Shown in pieces: positions 33,816 to 43,053 of a stretch of 64,000 nucleotides of DNA. Position numbers and translations under genes: made by a program. The stretch is from WFZT01 sp964398355 (GTDB lineage: Bacteria > Hydrothermota > Hydrothermia > B15-G9 > WFZT01). The stretch is taken from the NCBI GenBank assembly GCA_964398355.1, contig CAYNMM010000047.1, positions 1 through 64,000 on the forward strand. Reading direction: 5' to 3'. Each line of letters starts with the position of its first letter. Positions within the stretch are counted from its first letter, which is position 1. The notes under the pieces were generated by a model. That model was not told the origin of the DNA. It was given only the letters and a program-made list of their open reading frames with translations, and searched no databases.

Positions 33816-33841
33816 TGAACTGAAAAAATGGAGGTGATAAT

Positions 33842-35008
33842 ATGAAGAAGGTAGTTGCACTTGCTCTTGTTGTAAGTCTTGTGGCGGGTTTTGGATGGGC
33901 AAAACCCAGGAAAGCAAATTTAAAGGGTGCGATCAAGATTGGTTTCTTCTCTCCTCTTACAGGATTTGCTGCTGCTGATGGTCTCTCTGCACTTCGGGGT
34001 GCTAAACTCGCAGTTGAAGAGATCAACAAAAGTGGAGGCCTCCTCGGTAAAAAAGTTGTTCTTGTCAATTACGATGACCGTGTAAAGTCCTCCGAGGCTG
34101 TTGCAATTGCTCGTAAACTTGTAACAAAGGATAGAGTTGTTGCAGCAGTAAGTGGCTCGTACTCAGGCCCTACGAGAGCCGCAGCCCCCATATTCCAGCA
34201 GTTTAAAATTCCTATGATCTCAGCCTACGCCGTACATCCTGAAATTACCAAAGCCGGAAATTATATTTTCAGAAACGGTTTCCTCGGTACAGTTGAAGGG
34301 AAAGCTATGGGCGAGGTTGCTCTCAAATTTTTGAGAGCAAAGAGAATAGCTCTGCTTGTGATCGATAACGACTATGGTCATTCTCTTGCTGAGGGTGTTA
34401 AAATGCGGATTCGCCAGCTTGGCGGCGCAAAAATCGTTTACGAAAAGGCTTATTCCATAGGTGAAAAAGATTTTACTCCACTTTTAACGGCTGCAAAAGC
34501 TCAAAAGCCTGATCTTCTAATTGCTACTGCCTATTATAATGAGGCCGCTCAAATTGCAAGGCAGGTAAAGCAGATGGGATGGAGGATTCAGATCCTTGGA
34601 GAGGAGGGGTATGATTCTCCTAAATTCCTTGAACTTGCCGGTGATGCAGCTGAGGGTGTTATTATTACGACAAATTTAAACAGGGACGATCTCAGCTCCA
34701 TAACCCAGAATTTTATCAAGAATTTCAAGGCCAGATACAATGAAGATCCTGACATGGTTGGAGCTTCTTCTTATGACGCGATCATGCTTCTTGCGAAGGC
34801 CATAAAGAAAGCGCACAGTACAAATCCAGCGAGGATAAGAGACGCTCTTCAGTCATTACAAAACGAGGTGCTTGCAACAGGTGTCCTCTACAGGTTTACA
34901 CAGGGAAGGGAAGTGGTAAAGCCTGTCCAGGTGCAGATTGTGAAGAATGGAGAGTTCCATTATTATGGTATTATAGCCGATCCTGATGTTGTAACACCAC
35001 CATGGTGA
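33842..35008 (+). CDS. livJ: Branched-chain amino acid ABC transporter, substrate-binding protein
   Basis: A 388-residue periplasmic binding protein (type 1 fold, LivJ/LivK-like). A signal peptide, MKKVVALALVVSLVAGFGWA, is followed by KIGFFSPLTGFAAADG and LRGAKLAVEEINKSGGLLGK, then SGSYSGPTRAAAPIFQQFKI followed by PMISAYA, all typical of the family. Ligands may be branched-chain amino acids, other amino acids or amides; the sequence does not decide. GGAGGTGATA gives the Shine-Dalgarno. A long perfect hairpin follows the stop and separates this gene from the permeases. Confidence 0.9.
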   Translation: MKKVVALALVVSLVAGFGWAKPRKANLKGAIKIGFFSPLTGFAAADGLSALRGAKLAVEEINKSGGLLGKKVVLVNYDDRVKSSEAVAIARKLVTKDRVVAAVSGSYSGPTRAAAPIFQQFKIPMISAYAVHPEITKAGNYIFRNGFLGTVEGKAMGEVALKFLRAKRIALLVIDNDYGHSLAEGVKMRIRQLGGAKIVYEKAYSIGEKDFTPLLTAAKAQKPDLLIATAYYNEAAQIARQVKQMGWRIQILGEEGYDSPKFLELAGDAAEGVIITTNLNRDDLSSITQNFIKNFKARYNEDPDMVGASSYDAIMLLAKAIKKAHSTNPARIRDALQSLQNEVLATGVLYRFTQGREVVKPVQVQIVKNGEFHYYGIIADPDVVTPPW

Positions 35009-35016
35009 TAATGAGG

Positions 35017-35056
35017 GGAGGGGTGCGGTCGAAAAATTTTTCGACCGCACCCCTCC
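35017..35056 (+). terminator. Perfect 20-bp palindrome between livJ and livH
   Basis: Arms 35017-35036 and 35037-35056 are exact reverse complements (centre AAAAATTTTT), with G-rich first and C-rich second. It begins 9 nt after the livJ stop and ends 27 nt before the livH start. Within an operon such a structure usually acts as a partial terminator or mRNA stabiliser, giving more binding protein than permease. Confidence 0.8.
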
Positions 35057-35083
35057 TATAGATCTTATAAGTCCTTCTTTGAT

Positions 35084-35938
35084 ATGTTACTTCAGCAGAT
35101 TATAAATGGTCTTGCGTCTGGGGGAATTTACACACTCGTAGCTCTTGGGCTTACCCTCGTTTACGGAGTTTTAAAAATCTTGCATATTGCTCATGCTGGT
35201 ATTTATGCTCTCGGTGCCTATATGGCGCTTATTGCATACAAAATTTACCCGAACATTTATTTTGCCTTTTTCTTTGCAATGGTTAGCACGGCCCTGGCCG
35301 GTTACCTTGTCCAAAAGTATCTCTACTGGCCAATTATTGATCAGCCGAGGATTGTGCCTTTGATTGCTTCAATCGGTCTGTTTCTTGCACTTGAAGAGCT
35401 TTACCGTTTGATATGGGGACCATACGTGATACCGTTTCCACAGAAATTTCACTGGAAGACTTACACAATCGGCAAAATTCGGTTGCCTGGTGCTGATCTT
35501 TTTGTTTTTGCTCTTTCCCTGATTTTTCTTGCAATTTTATACTGGATAGTGAATAGGACCAGGATTGGTCTTGCAATGAGGGCTGTGGCAGATGATAAGG
35601 AAGTTGCAGAGGCATCTGGGATAAATTCAAAATGGACTATCGCGCTTTCTTTTATTATTGGTTCTGCCCTTGCCGGTGCAGCTGGTCTTATGGTAGGGGT
35701 TTATTACAACTCTATTTATCCCACCATGGGAGACGTTCCTGCTTACAAAAGTCTTGCTGTAATAGTGGTTGGAGGGATGGGGAGTATAGAGGGTACGGTG
35801 GTTGCAGGTTTTGGACTTGGTCTTCTCGAAGCCCTTTTGCTTGGTTTTTTGCCATTTGCTTTTCCCAGGGATGCGCTCGCATTTATTGCAATGATCATTT
35901 TCTTACTGATCAAACCGGAGGGATTATTTGGTAGATGA
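35084..35938 (+). CDS. livH: Branched-chain amino acid ABC transporter permease LivH
   Basis: A 284-residue LivH-type permease with about eight helices: LLQQIINGLASGGIYTLVAL at the N-terminus, the GLTLVYGVLKILHIAHAGIY motif, and the cytoplasmic EAA-like loop TRIGLAMRAVADDKEVAEAS contacting the ATPase. There is no clear Shine-Dalgarno in front of the ATG, which follows the intergenic hairpin by 27 nt. The stop overlaps the livM start (ATGA). Confidence 0.93.
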   Translation: MLLQQIINGLASGGIYTLVALGLTLVYGVLKILHIAHAGIYALGAYMALIAYKIYPNIYFAFFFAMVSTALAGYLVQKYLYWPIIDQPRIVPLIASIGLFLALEELYRLIWGPYVIPFPQKFHWKTYTIGKIRLPGADLFVFALSLIFLAILYWIVNRTRIGLAMRAVADDKEVAEASGINSKWTIALSFIIGSALAGAAGLMVGVYYNSIYPTMGDVPAYKSLAVIVVGGMGSIEGTVVAGFGLGLLEALLLGFLPFAFPRDALAFIAMIIFLLIKPEGLFGR

Positions 35939-36801
35939 ATTACTACCTGACGATACTGATTTATATTGGGATTAATTCGATTCTTGCTTTAAGTTTGAAT
36001 ATTATTGTTGGTTACGCTGGTCAAATTTCACTTGGTCATGCGGCTTTTTATGGGATAGGGGCATACTCTTCAGCTTTGATTGCGACAAAACTTGGAGTAT
36101 CTTTCTGGGTGGCCTTACCGTCTGCTATAGTCATCACTGCAATTGTTGGAGCCATCCTTGGCCTTCCTTCGTTGAGGGTGAGTGAAGATTTTCTTGCAAT
36201 AACAACAATTGGGATAAATTTTGTTGTCCAGGCTGTTTTTAAATATGTGAAGTTTTTTGGTGGTGCTCTGGGTGTTAGTGGTATCCCATTTCCGTCTCTG
36301 GGTGGTCATAGATTTTCACTCGCTGCTTTTGCCGTTATGACAGCTATTTTTACTGTTATTTCTGCCTTAGTGGCCCATTTGATAAATACATCCTGGATAG
36401 GATTGGGGTTGAAAGCAGTGAGAGAGGACGAACTTGCCGCCTCATCCAGTGGAGTAAATGTTTATAAGTTCAAAGTTCTTGCCTTTGTTCTTGGATCTGC
36501 CCTTGCCGGTCTTGCTGGTAGTTTGTATGCCCATTTTATGATGTTCATAACTGCTGATGATTTTGGGTTTCCACTTTCTATTGCAATACTTTCAATGATA
36601 GTGATTGGAGGAATTGGTACGGTAAGAGGCGCCTTCCTTGGTGCATTACTTCTTACGATTATGCCAGAAGTTTTTCGTCCCCTCTCAGATTACAGAATGC
36701 TTGTCTATGCCATCCTTCTCATTCTTTTCATGCGCTTCCTGCCTGAAGGCTTGATTGGAGACGAAAGTATTGTGTGGAAGAAAATAAGGGGTAAGGCGTG
36801 A
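35935..36801 (+). CDS. livM: Branched-chain amino acid ABC transporter permease LivM
   Basis: A 288-residue second permease subunit, hydrophobic throughout. SLNIIVGYAGQISLGHAAFY followed by GIGAYSSAL is the LivM signature. The loop TSWIGLGLKAVREDELAASS followed by SGVN is the ATPase-coupling helix. ATGA overlap with livH and GTG overlap with livG show tight coupling. Confidence 0.94.
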   Translation: MNYYLTILIYIGINSILALSLNIIVGYAGQISLGHAAFYGIGAYSSALIATKLGVSFWVALPSAIVITAIVGAILGLPSLRVSEDFLAITTIGINFVVQAVFKYVKFFGGALGVSGIPFPSLGGHRFSLAAFAVMTAIFTVISALVAHLINTSWIGLGLKAVREDELAASSSGVNVYKFKVLAFVLGSALAGLAGSLYAHFMMFITADDFGFPLSIAILSMIVIGGIGTVRGAFLGALLLTIMPEVFRPLSDYRMLVYAILLILFMRFLPEGLIGDESIVWKKIRGKA

Positions 36802-37550
36802 GCACGATACTTGAGGTTAAAAATGTAAAAAAGAGATTTGGTGGAATTGAAGCTTTGAAAGGTGTTTCTATTGCTCTATCGAAGGGAGAAATTCTTGGTC
36901 TTATCGGTCCAAATGGTGCGGGGAAGACAACATTATTTAACTGTATTGCCGGTGTATATCATCCTGATGATGGGGAGATCCTTTTTAAAAATAGAAGGAT
37001 AGACATGTTACCACCTCATCGAGTTGCTGAACTTGGTATTGCAAGGACGTTTCAGATTGTGAGACCATTTAAAACACTTTCCGTGATTGACAATGTACTT
37101 GTCGCATTGGGTTTGAAAAATTATATTGGATACAAAAATTTGTTTAAAAAACCTGGAGCCAATGATTTTAAGAAGGCTATTGAGCTCTTGAAAGCTGTGG
37201 GGCTTGAGTCCAAAAAAGATGAAGTATCCGAGAATTTGAGTCTCGGAGAATTGAGGAGACTCGAGGTGGCGAGGGCACTTGCACTTGACCCTGAAATTAT
37301 TCTTCTTGATGAACCTTACGCAGGTTTGAGGCGCCATGAAGAGGGTAGAATTTCAGATATGATCAGGGAGTTACACAGTAGAGGACTCTCTATTATCATT
37401 GTGGAACACAGGGTGAGGTTATTGATGGAACTTGTTGAGCGAGTTGTGGTACTTGATATGGGTGAGCTAATAGCAGAGGGTTCTCCCGATGAAGTTAGGA
37501 ATAATCCTCGGGTTATAAAAGCTTATCTCGGGGAGGAAGAGGTTGCTTAG
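36798..37550 (+). CDS. livG: Branched-chain amino acid ABC transporter ATPase LivG
   Basis: A 250-residue ABC ATPase. Walker A GPNGAGKTTLF, signature LSLGELRRLEVARAL (a variant of LSGGQ, common in LivG), Walker B IILLDEPYAGLRRHE, and switch His in IIIVEHRVRLLMEL. The loop ARTFQIVRPFKTLSVIDNV is typical of LivG. GTG start at 36798 overlapping the livM stop. Confidence 0.94.
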   Translation: MSTILEVKNVKKRFGGIEALKGVSIALSKGEILGLIGPNGAGKTTLFNCIAGVYHPDDGEILFKNRRIDMLPPHRVAELGIARTFQIVRPFKTLSVIDNVLVALGLKNYIGYKNLFKKPGANDFKKAIELLKAVGLESKKDEVSENLSLGELRRLEVARALALDPEIILLDEPYAGLRRHEEGRISDMIRELHSRGLSIIIVEHRVRLLMELVERVVVLDMGELIAEGSPDEVRNNPRVIKAYLGEEEVA

Positions 37551-38244
37551 AGTAGAAGATTTGAATGTTTATTACGATCGATTACATGTTTTGAAAGATA
37601 TAAACTTTGATGTTAAAGATGGAGAAATTTATGCCATAATAGGTGCGAATGGGGCGGGTAAGACTACTTTGTTAAGGTCGATAATGGGTCTGAAAGAAAT
37701 TGTAAGTGGCAGGATAATTTTTAAAGATAGAGATGTTACGTCTTTGAGTGCCCATGAGAGAGCGAGACTTGGTATTTCACTCTCCTTTGAGGGAGGGAGA
37801 ATTTTGAGATCGTTGAGTGTGGAGGATAATCTGAAGCTTGGCGCATACCTTGTAAACAGAGAGAAGTACCAGGAGAAACTTGATTTTATTTACGATTTGT
37901 TTCCCAGGCTTAAGGAGAGGAGAAAGCAGATAGCAGGTTCTCTTTCTGGTGGGGAGAGACAGATGCTTTCTATTTCGAGGGCACTTATGAGTGAGCCTTC
38001 ACTTCTCATGCTTGATGAACCAAGTTTTGGTCTTGCTCCCAAAATTGTCATAGAGATTTTCCACGTACTGGAAAAATTGAATAAAGAGACAGGTCTTACA
38101 ATGCTACTTGTTGAGCAGAATGTGAAGCAGGCTTTGAAAATTGCCTCTCGAGCGATGGTCATTGAAGCCGGTTATGAAGTTACAAGGGGGACACCTAAAG
38201 ATATACTGAGTAATAAAGAAGTGATAGAAGCCTATCTCGGCTAA
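37543..38244 (+). CDS. livF: Branched-chain amino acid ABC transporter ATPase LivF
   Basis: A 233-residue second ATPase. Walker A GANGAGKTTLLRSIMGL, signature SLSGGERQMLSISRAL, Walker B LLMLDEPSFGLAPKIV, and MLLVEQNVKQALKIASRAMV followed by IEAGY, typical of LivF. TTG start at 37543 with GGAGGAAGAGG upstream inside livG. This completes a full LivJHMGF importer. Confidence 0.94.
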   Translation: MLRVEDLNVYYDRLHVLKDINFDVKDGEIYAIIGANGAGKTTLLRSIMGLKEIVSGRIIFKDRDVTSLSAHERARLGISLSFEGGRILRSLSVEDNLKLGAYLVNREKYQEKLDFIYDLFPRLKERRKQIAGSLSGGERQMLSISRALMSEPSLLMLDEPSFGLAPKIVIEIFHVLEKLNKETGLTMLLVEQNVKQALKIASRAMVIEAGYEVTRGTPKDILSNKEVIEAYLG

Positions 38245-38366
38245 TAACTTCCAATTTACGGCTCAGAACAATCCCGGCTGGTGCCGTTGGGTAATTTTTT
38301 CTGTAGTGTACATGAAAGGATTAAATCAGGCGTTATTGACAGTATTTCCCGAAATTTCAGCCAATT

Positions 38367-40172
38367 TTAATCTCCATGGAGGTGATAATAGATTTTGCGA
38401 GCGAGTTTTGCCCCAATTCCTTCAACTCTCTCGATTTCCTCGATAGATGCCGACATCAATCTGGATAGACTTCCAAAATAAGTAATAAGGGCTCTTTTTC
38501 TTTTCTCGCCAATATCCGGAATGGTGTCAAGAAAGGAGATAAAACCTTCCTTTGTTCTTAGATCTCTATGAAAGGTTATAGCGAATCTATGTGCTTCATT
38601 TCTGAGCCTCTGGATGAGTCGCAGGGCTTCGGATCTTCTTGGTAGCATCAGGACTTTACCATCCTGGGTGTAGAGCTCATCAAATCTTTTCGCTATGGCA
38701 AGGAAATAGACGTTGTTGATACCAAGTTCGCGTGCGGCAGCCAATGCCTGATTTAACTGGCCAATCCCTCCATCAATAACAAAGATATCCGGTAATCTCT
38801 TGCCCTCTTTGAGGAGTCGTCTTAATCTTCTTTTTACAACCTCATTGATCATGCTGAAATCATCTATTCCCTGTATGGTCTTTATTCGGTATTTCCGATA
38901 TTCAGACTTTTTTGGAAAGCCTTTTTCAAACACTACGATACTCCCGACTGGATTGTTGCCGAATGTGTGTGATATATCGACAGCTTCGATTCTTTCAGGG
39001 ATATTTTCGAGTTTTAAGAGATCTTTTAACTCAAAGAGTGCAGGGTGGATGGCCCTATCTTCGATTTTTAACTTAGAAAGCTCTATTTCGAGTTCCTTGG
39101 AGGCGTTTTCCATGGCTAACTTTATCAAAGAATGTTCATCTGCCACAGGTTTTCTAATTTTCACCTTTCGCTCAGTTTTTTTCTCAAGATAGGCTCTGAG
39201 AAGGTCCACACTGGGTGGTAGTTCAGGGACCACGATGAGCTCTGTCCAGAGTGTCGCGGTCGAATAATATTGCCAGAGGAATTTCTCAAATGCCTCAATT
39301 TCCGTTAATCCTGGTTCTGTATCAACAAAGAAAGTTTCCTTATAAACGAGTTTGCCTCTTTTAACATTCAGGACGACAAAAACGCCGAAATTGTGTGAGA
39401 GAGAAAATCCCCACAATTCAAGGTCTTTTCCATTAGGTGTAATCACACTCTGGGGTGATAGAAGTTCTCTCAATGCAAGAAGATTGTCTCTAATTTTTGC
39501 AGCTCTTTCGAATTCAAGGTTTTCTGCTGCCTTTTTCATTTCTTCTTCGAGAATTTTTTCAACCCTATTGGTTCGTCCAGAGAGTAGCTCCACTATCCCA
39601 TCGACGAGTCGCATGTATTCTTCTCTGGGGATATCAAGAACGCAGGGGCCTACACATTTTCCAATATGATAGTCAATACATGCAGGGAATCTTTTGCCGG
39701 GTTTAAGTTTGTAAGTGCATGTTCTTACCGGGAAGAGATTCCTTACCATTCTAATGGTTTTCCTCAAAGCTTTTGCTGATGTGTAGGGGCCGAAATAGAT
39801 GGCGCTACGGTCACTCAGGTCTCTCGTAGCAAATATTCCAGGATAATAATCTTTAACTGTAATTTTCAGATAGGGATACTTCTTGTCATCCTTGAGTCTT
39901 ATGTTGTAATAGGGTTTAAACTGTTTTATCAGGTTGGCCTCAAGAAGTAAGGCTTCGGATTCAGAGCCTGTGAGTATAATCTGTAAATCCCTGATCTTTG
40001 AAACCATAACACGTAAACGTGGATTTTCCTGTGGCTGAAGATAACTTCTGAGCCTATTTCTGAGATTTTTGGCTTTGCCAACATACAAAACATGACCATT
40101 TCTGTCCTTAAAAATGTAAACACCTGGTTTTTCTGGTATGTTTTTTACCTTTTCCAGCAAGAATTCATTCAT
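38367..40172 (-). CDS. uvrC: Excinuclease ABC subunit C
   Basis: A 601-residue UvrC making both incisions in nucleotide excision repair. An N-terminal GIY-YIG nuclease (KPGVYIFKDRNGHVLYVGKA followed by KNLRNRL), a Cys-containing CIDYHIGKCVGPC stretch, a UVR motif (about 200-235, EEEMKKAAENLEFERAAKIR), the RNase H-like 5' nuclease (EAVDISHTFGNNPVGSIVVF, VIDGGIGQLNQAL), and C-terminal tandem helix-hairpin-helix (IPDIGEKRKRALITYFGS, VEGIGAKLARKIY). No strong Shine-Dalgarno. uvrA is in the window, uvrB is not. Confidence 0.97.
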   Translation of the reverse strand: MNEFLLEKVKNIPEKPGVYIFKDRNGHVLYVGKAKNLRNRLRSYLQPQENPRLRVMVSKIRDLQIILTGSESEALLLEANLIKQFKPYYNIRLKDDKKYPYLKITVKDYYPGIFATRDLSDRSAIYFGPYTSAKALRKTIRMVRNLFPVRTCTYKLKPGKRFPACIDYHIGKCVGPCVLDIPREEYMRLVDGIVELLSGRTNRVEKILEEEMKKAAENLEFERAAKIRDNLLALRELLSPQSVITPNGKDLELWGFSLSHNFGVFVVLNVKRGKLVYKETFFVDTEPGLTEIEAFEKFLWQYYSTATLWTELIVVPELPPSVDLLRAYLEKKTERKVKIRKPVADEHSLIKLAMENASKELEIELSKLKIEDRAIHPALFELKDLLKLENIPERIEAVDISHTFGNNPVGSIVVFEKGFPKKSEYRKYRIKTIQGIDDFSMINEVVKRRLRRLLKEGKRLPDIFVIDGGIGQLNQALAAARELGINNVYFLAIAKRFDELYTQDGKVLMLPRRSEALRLIQRLRNEAHRFAITFHRDLRTKEGFISFLDTIPDIGEKRKRALITYFGSLSRLMSASIEEIERVEGIGAKLARKIYYHLHGD

Positions 40173-40245
40173 AGGTAATTAAATTTACAATGGATTCCAT
40201 GAGAATGCCATTGAGAGATGAGAATGGAATTTAAATCTATCGGAT

Positions 40246-43005
40246 TTATTTTTCTCCTTTAATTTGATTCATGATAACCTCAATGGCTTTTTGAAGCTGA
40301 AAATCTTTGTCAGGCTGATTTGGATCATTTTCTACGTAGAAATCGGGTTTTACGCCAAGTCCCTCGAGGTTCGTGCCGTCAGGTAAGTACCAACCTGTGA
40401 AGGGAACGTTGAGGGTAGAACCATCGGGTAGTTTAACGTGATCCGTACCGATAACACCGCCTCCGGTGGGGACACCAACGAGTTTTCCAAGTTTGAGATA
40501 CTTAATAGCTGCCGGAAAGATCTCCGCGTCGGAGAATGAAAATTCATTAATTAAAACGACGAGGGGTTTACCCCACCTGAGGGGCGGCTGGTAACGAGGT
40601 TTCTGTCCCCGTGGGACGTATTTTGCATAGACCTTTCTGGTGAGGATATCGAGTAACTGGGGATGAATATTGCCACCAGGGTTGTATCTGACATCAAGAA
40701 TAAGCCCCTTCTTATGCTGTTTTAAGAATCTTGAGATAGCAATCTGGAAACGTCTGAGTTCTTTTTGATTCATTGCTCGAATATGATGATAGGCCACCTG
40801 TCCATTTGTAAGACTGTCCACAATAGCACTGTTTTTGGCTTCCCAGTCCTCCCATACAAAGGTTTTTGCTGTGTCTGTGGGAAGTATTTTTATGGTAAGT
40901 CCCCTCTCGTCGATTGTTTCAATTTTTACGCTATCTTTATTCAACAGGTCTTTGTAAATGTTATAATTCGGATCGGATGTTTTGTGTCCGTTGATTTTGA
41001 CTATTATGTCTCCCAATTTTAACCCGGCCGAATCTGCAGGAGAATTTTTGTAGACTTTTGTTACCATAAGGCCATTTTCTACTTTCCGAACCCTGAAACC
41101 TGCGAATCCCTTAATTTTGAAGGTATCTTTTGGTGGTTGTATACCCATGTGGGACGCTCGAAGCTCTCCTGTCATGTAGAGTATGGTCTTTCTCAGCTCG
41201 CTGTAAGTTTCAATGTAATTTAAGAGTGGTTCGTAGTATTTTTTGACTGAATCCCAATCCACTCCATTCATTGTCGAATCGTAGAAGCGAGTCTTCAGGG
41301 TTGTCCAGGCCATGTCAAAAATTCTCTTGAAGTCCTCACGTCTATCAACAAGCTCTTCCGCGGTAAAATTTACAGTTTTTGGTAAAATTATTTCCTCTGG
41401 TCCCCTAATTTTCTTAATATCACCTTTGAGTACGTAAACGATATACTTTTCGTTCCATTGGGGGCTTCTTCCTTCCGCGAGCTGTATATGATGAATCCCG
41501 TTATTATCCATTACGTATATCTGGGTTTTTCGTCCCGACGATACTTCGTATGCGACCAGTTTGCCGTTCGGGGAGACGGAGGGTACTTGTTTGTAGCCAC
41601 TTCCATCCGTTAATTTAACAGGTTCTCCAGCCGGTTTGCCGTCGTTGAAGGCGATTTTATAAATTTCTCCGTTTCCGCTCCTCTGAGAATCGAAGTAGAT
41701 CCATCTGCCGTCCGGTGAGAAACAGCCATCATCGTCAGCCTTCTCATTTTTTGTAATCTGGAAAACCTTTTTATCTTTGAGTCTAATTACAAAGATGTCC
41801 TTATTTCCCTTTCTTGTGGAGGTAAAGACGATGTATTTTCCGTCTGGAGACCAGTTTTCAAAGAAATCATCAGCCTTATTTTTTGTTATTTGCTCCGGCT
41901 CTCCCCCTTCAATTGATATAACGAAGATGTCATTATTCCCATTTCTATCTGAAAAGTAGGCTATTTTCTTCCCATCCGGGGAGAATCTTGGCCATTGATC
42001 GTGGTAAGAGTCATTGGTTAAGTTTCTTGCCCTGCCGCCAGAAGAAGGTATGATCCATATATCACCTCTCATGGAAAAGGCAATATAACGTCCATCAGGT
42101 GAAAGCGCTGGGGCTTCCGCCCTATCCTTAAATTCTCTCACAAATTTCTCTGGTAACTTGTCATCCGTCTGAATAAAAATTTTTAAAGGTTCAACTTTAT
42201 TATTGGTGAGATCCAGTTTGTACAACGTTAATTTATGCTCAAAGACGGCGTATTTCCCATCTTTTGAAACGGTCAGGTGTAGGGCATCACCTGTCTTTAA
42301 ATGAGTAATCTTTTTCGGCTTCCCATTCTGGTACCTGTAAATCTGGAATCCATTATCATCCTCTCTGATAAAATACAGGTTACCATTTTTATCAACGGCC
42401 GGATCCCTATCTGTTCCAATGTAATTAGTGATTCTGAAGAATTTGCCGCCTTTTAAATGGTAAATTTCACCGTTGGTTGATCCTTTATAACCCTTTCTGA
42501 AATAAGAGACGCCATCCTTCACAAAATATATAGAACCGTCGTGAGCGAAGACACCACTGTGAGAGTCGAAAAACGTGACTCTGACGGGTATTCCTCCTTC
42601 CCTGTGGATTTTAAATATCTCAAAGAACATACCATCACGGTAAGAATAGAAAAGAATGGTGTCCCCCTGCCAATCTGTGGGAATATCTGTGGAAGTATTG
42701 AATGTTAGCTGTCTGGGTATACCACCTTTGAATGGGACGAGCCAGATGTCGTAATTTCCCTTTCTTCTTGATGCAAATGCAATATATTTTCCATCTGGAG
42801 ACCAGACAGGTTTTGTATCAACTGAATCGTGGAGTGTGACCCTCCAGCTTGATTTTTTTAGTGTATCATATACCCAGATGTCCCCCCTGAATGTGAAGGC
42901 AATTTTTTGTCCATCCGGAGATATCGATGGGTAAAACAGTCCAAGAGTTCCTGAGTTGGGATTATGTGTAATGGATAGCAAAAAGAGTAAGAGATACTTT
43001 ATCAT
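40246..43005 (-). CDS. Tricorn-type S41 protease with beta-propeller and PDZ domain
   Basis: A 919-residue secreted protease. After a short signal (MIKYLLLFLLSITHN) come many PD40/WD40-like TolB repeats (SPDGQKIAFTFRGDIWVYD, SPDGKYIAFASRRKGNYDIW, SPDGKKIAYFSDRNGNNDIF), giving one or two propellers up to about residue 600. The tricorn core follows, then a PDZ domain (VTKVYKNSPADSAGLKLGDI) and an S41 catalytic domain with LDVRYNPGGN and the nucleophile Ser in NEFSFSDAE. Tricorn degrades peptides released by other proteases. AAGGAGG before ATG 43005 rules out a longer start that would run into the divergent gene. Confidence 0.92.
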   Translation of the reverse strand: MIKYLLLFLLSITHNPNSGTLGLFYPSISPDGQKIAFTFRGDIWVYDTLKKSSWRVTLHDSVDTKPVWSPDGKYIAFASRRKGNYDIWLVPFKGGIPRQLTFNTSTDIPTDWQGDTILFYSYRDGMFFEIFKIHREGGIPVRVTFFDSHSGVFAHDGSIYFVKDGVSYFRKGYKGSTNGEIYHLKGGKFFRITNYIGTDRDPAVDKNGNLYFIREDDNGFQIYRYQNGKPKKITHLKTGDALHLTVSKDGKYAVFEHKLTLYKLDLTNNKVEPLKIFIQTDDKLPEKFVREFKDRAEAPALSPDGRYIAFSMRGDIWIIPSSGGRARNLTNDSYHDQWPRFSPDGKKIAYFSDRNGNNDIFVISIEGGEPEQITKNKADDFFENWSPDGKYIVFTSTRKGNKDIFVIRLKDKKVFQITKNEKADDDGCFSPDGRWIYFDSQRSGNGEIYKIAFNDGKPAGEPVKLTDGSGYKQVPSVSPNGKLVAYEVSSGRKTQIYVMDNNGIHHIQLAEGRSPQWNEKYIVYVLKGDIKKIRGPEEIILPKTVNFTAEELVDRREDFKRIFDMAWTTLKTRFYDSTMNGVDWDSVKKYYEPLLNYIETYSELRKTILYMTGELRASHMGIQPPKDTFKIKGFAGFRVRKVENGLMVTKVYKNSPADSAGLKLGDIIVKINGHKTSDPNYNIYKDLLNKDSVKIETIDERGLTIKILPTDTAKTFVWEDWEAKNSAIVDSLTNGQVAYHHIRAMNQKELRRFQIAISRFLKQHKKGLILDVRYNPGGNIHPQLLDILTRKVYAKYVPRGQKPRYQPPLRWGKPLVVLINEFSFSDAEIFPAAIKYLKLGKLVGVPTGGGVIGTDHVKLPDGSTLNVPFTGWYLPDGTNLEGLGVKPDFYVENDPNQPDKDFQLQKAIEVIMNQIKGEK

Positions 43006-43053
43006 TAGAAAAACCTCCTTTTCAAAAATTTTTGTTAGTTTAAGGTAGTCAAA

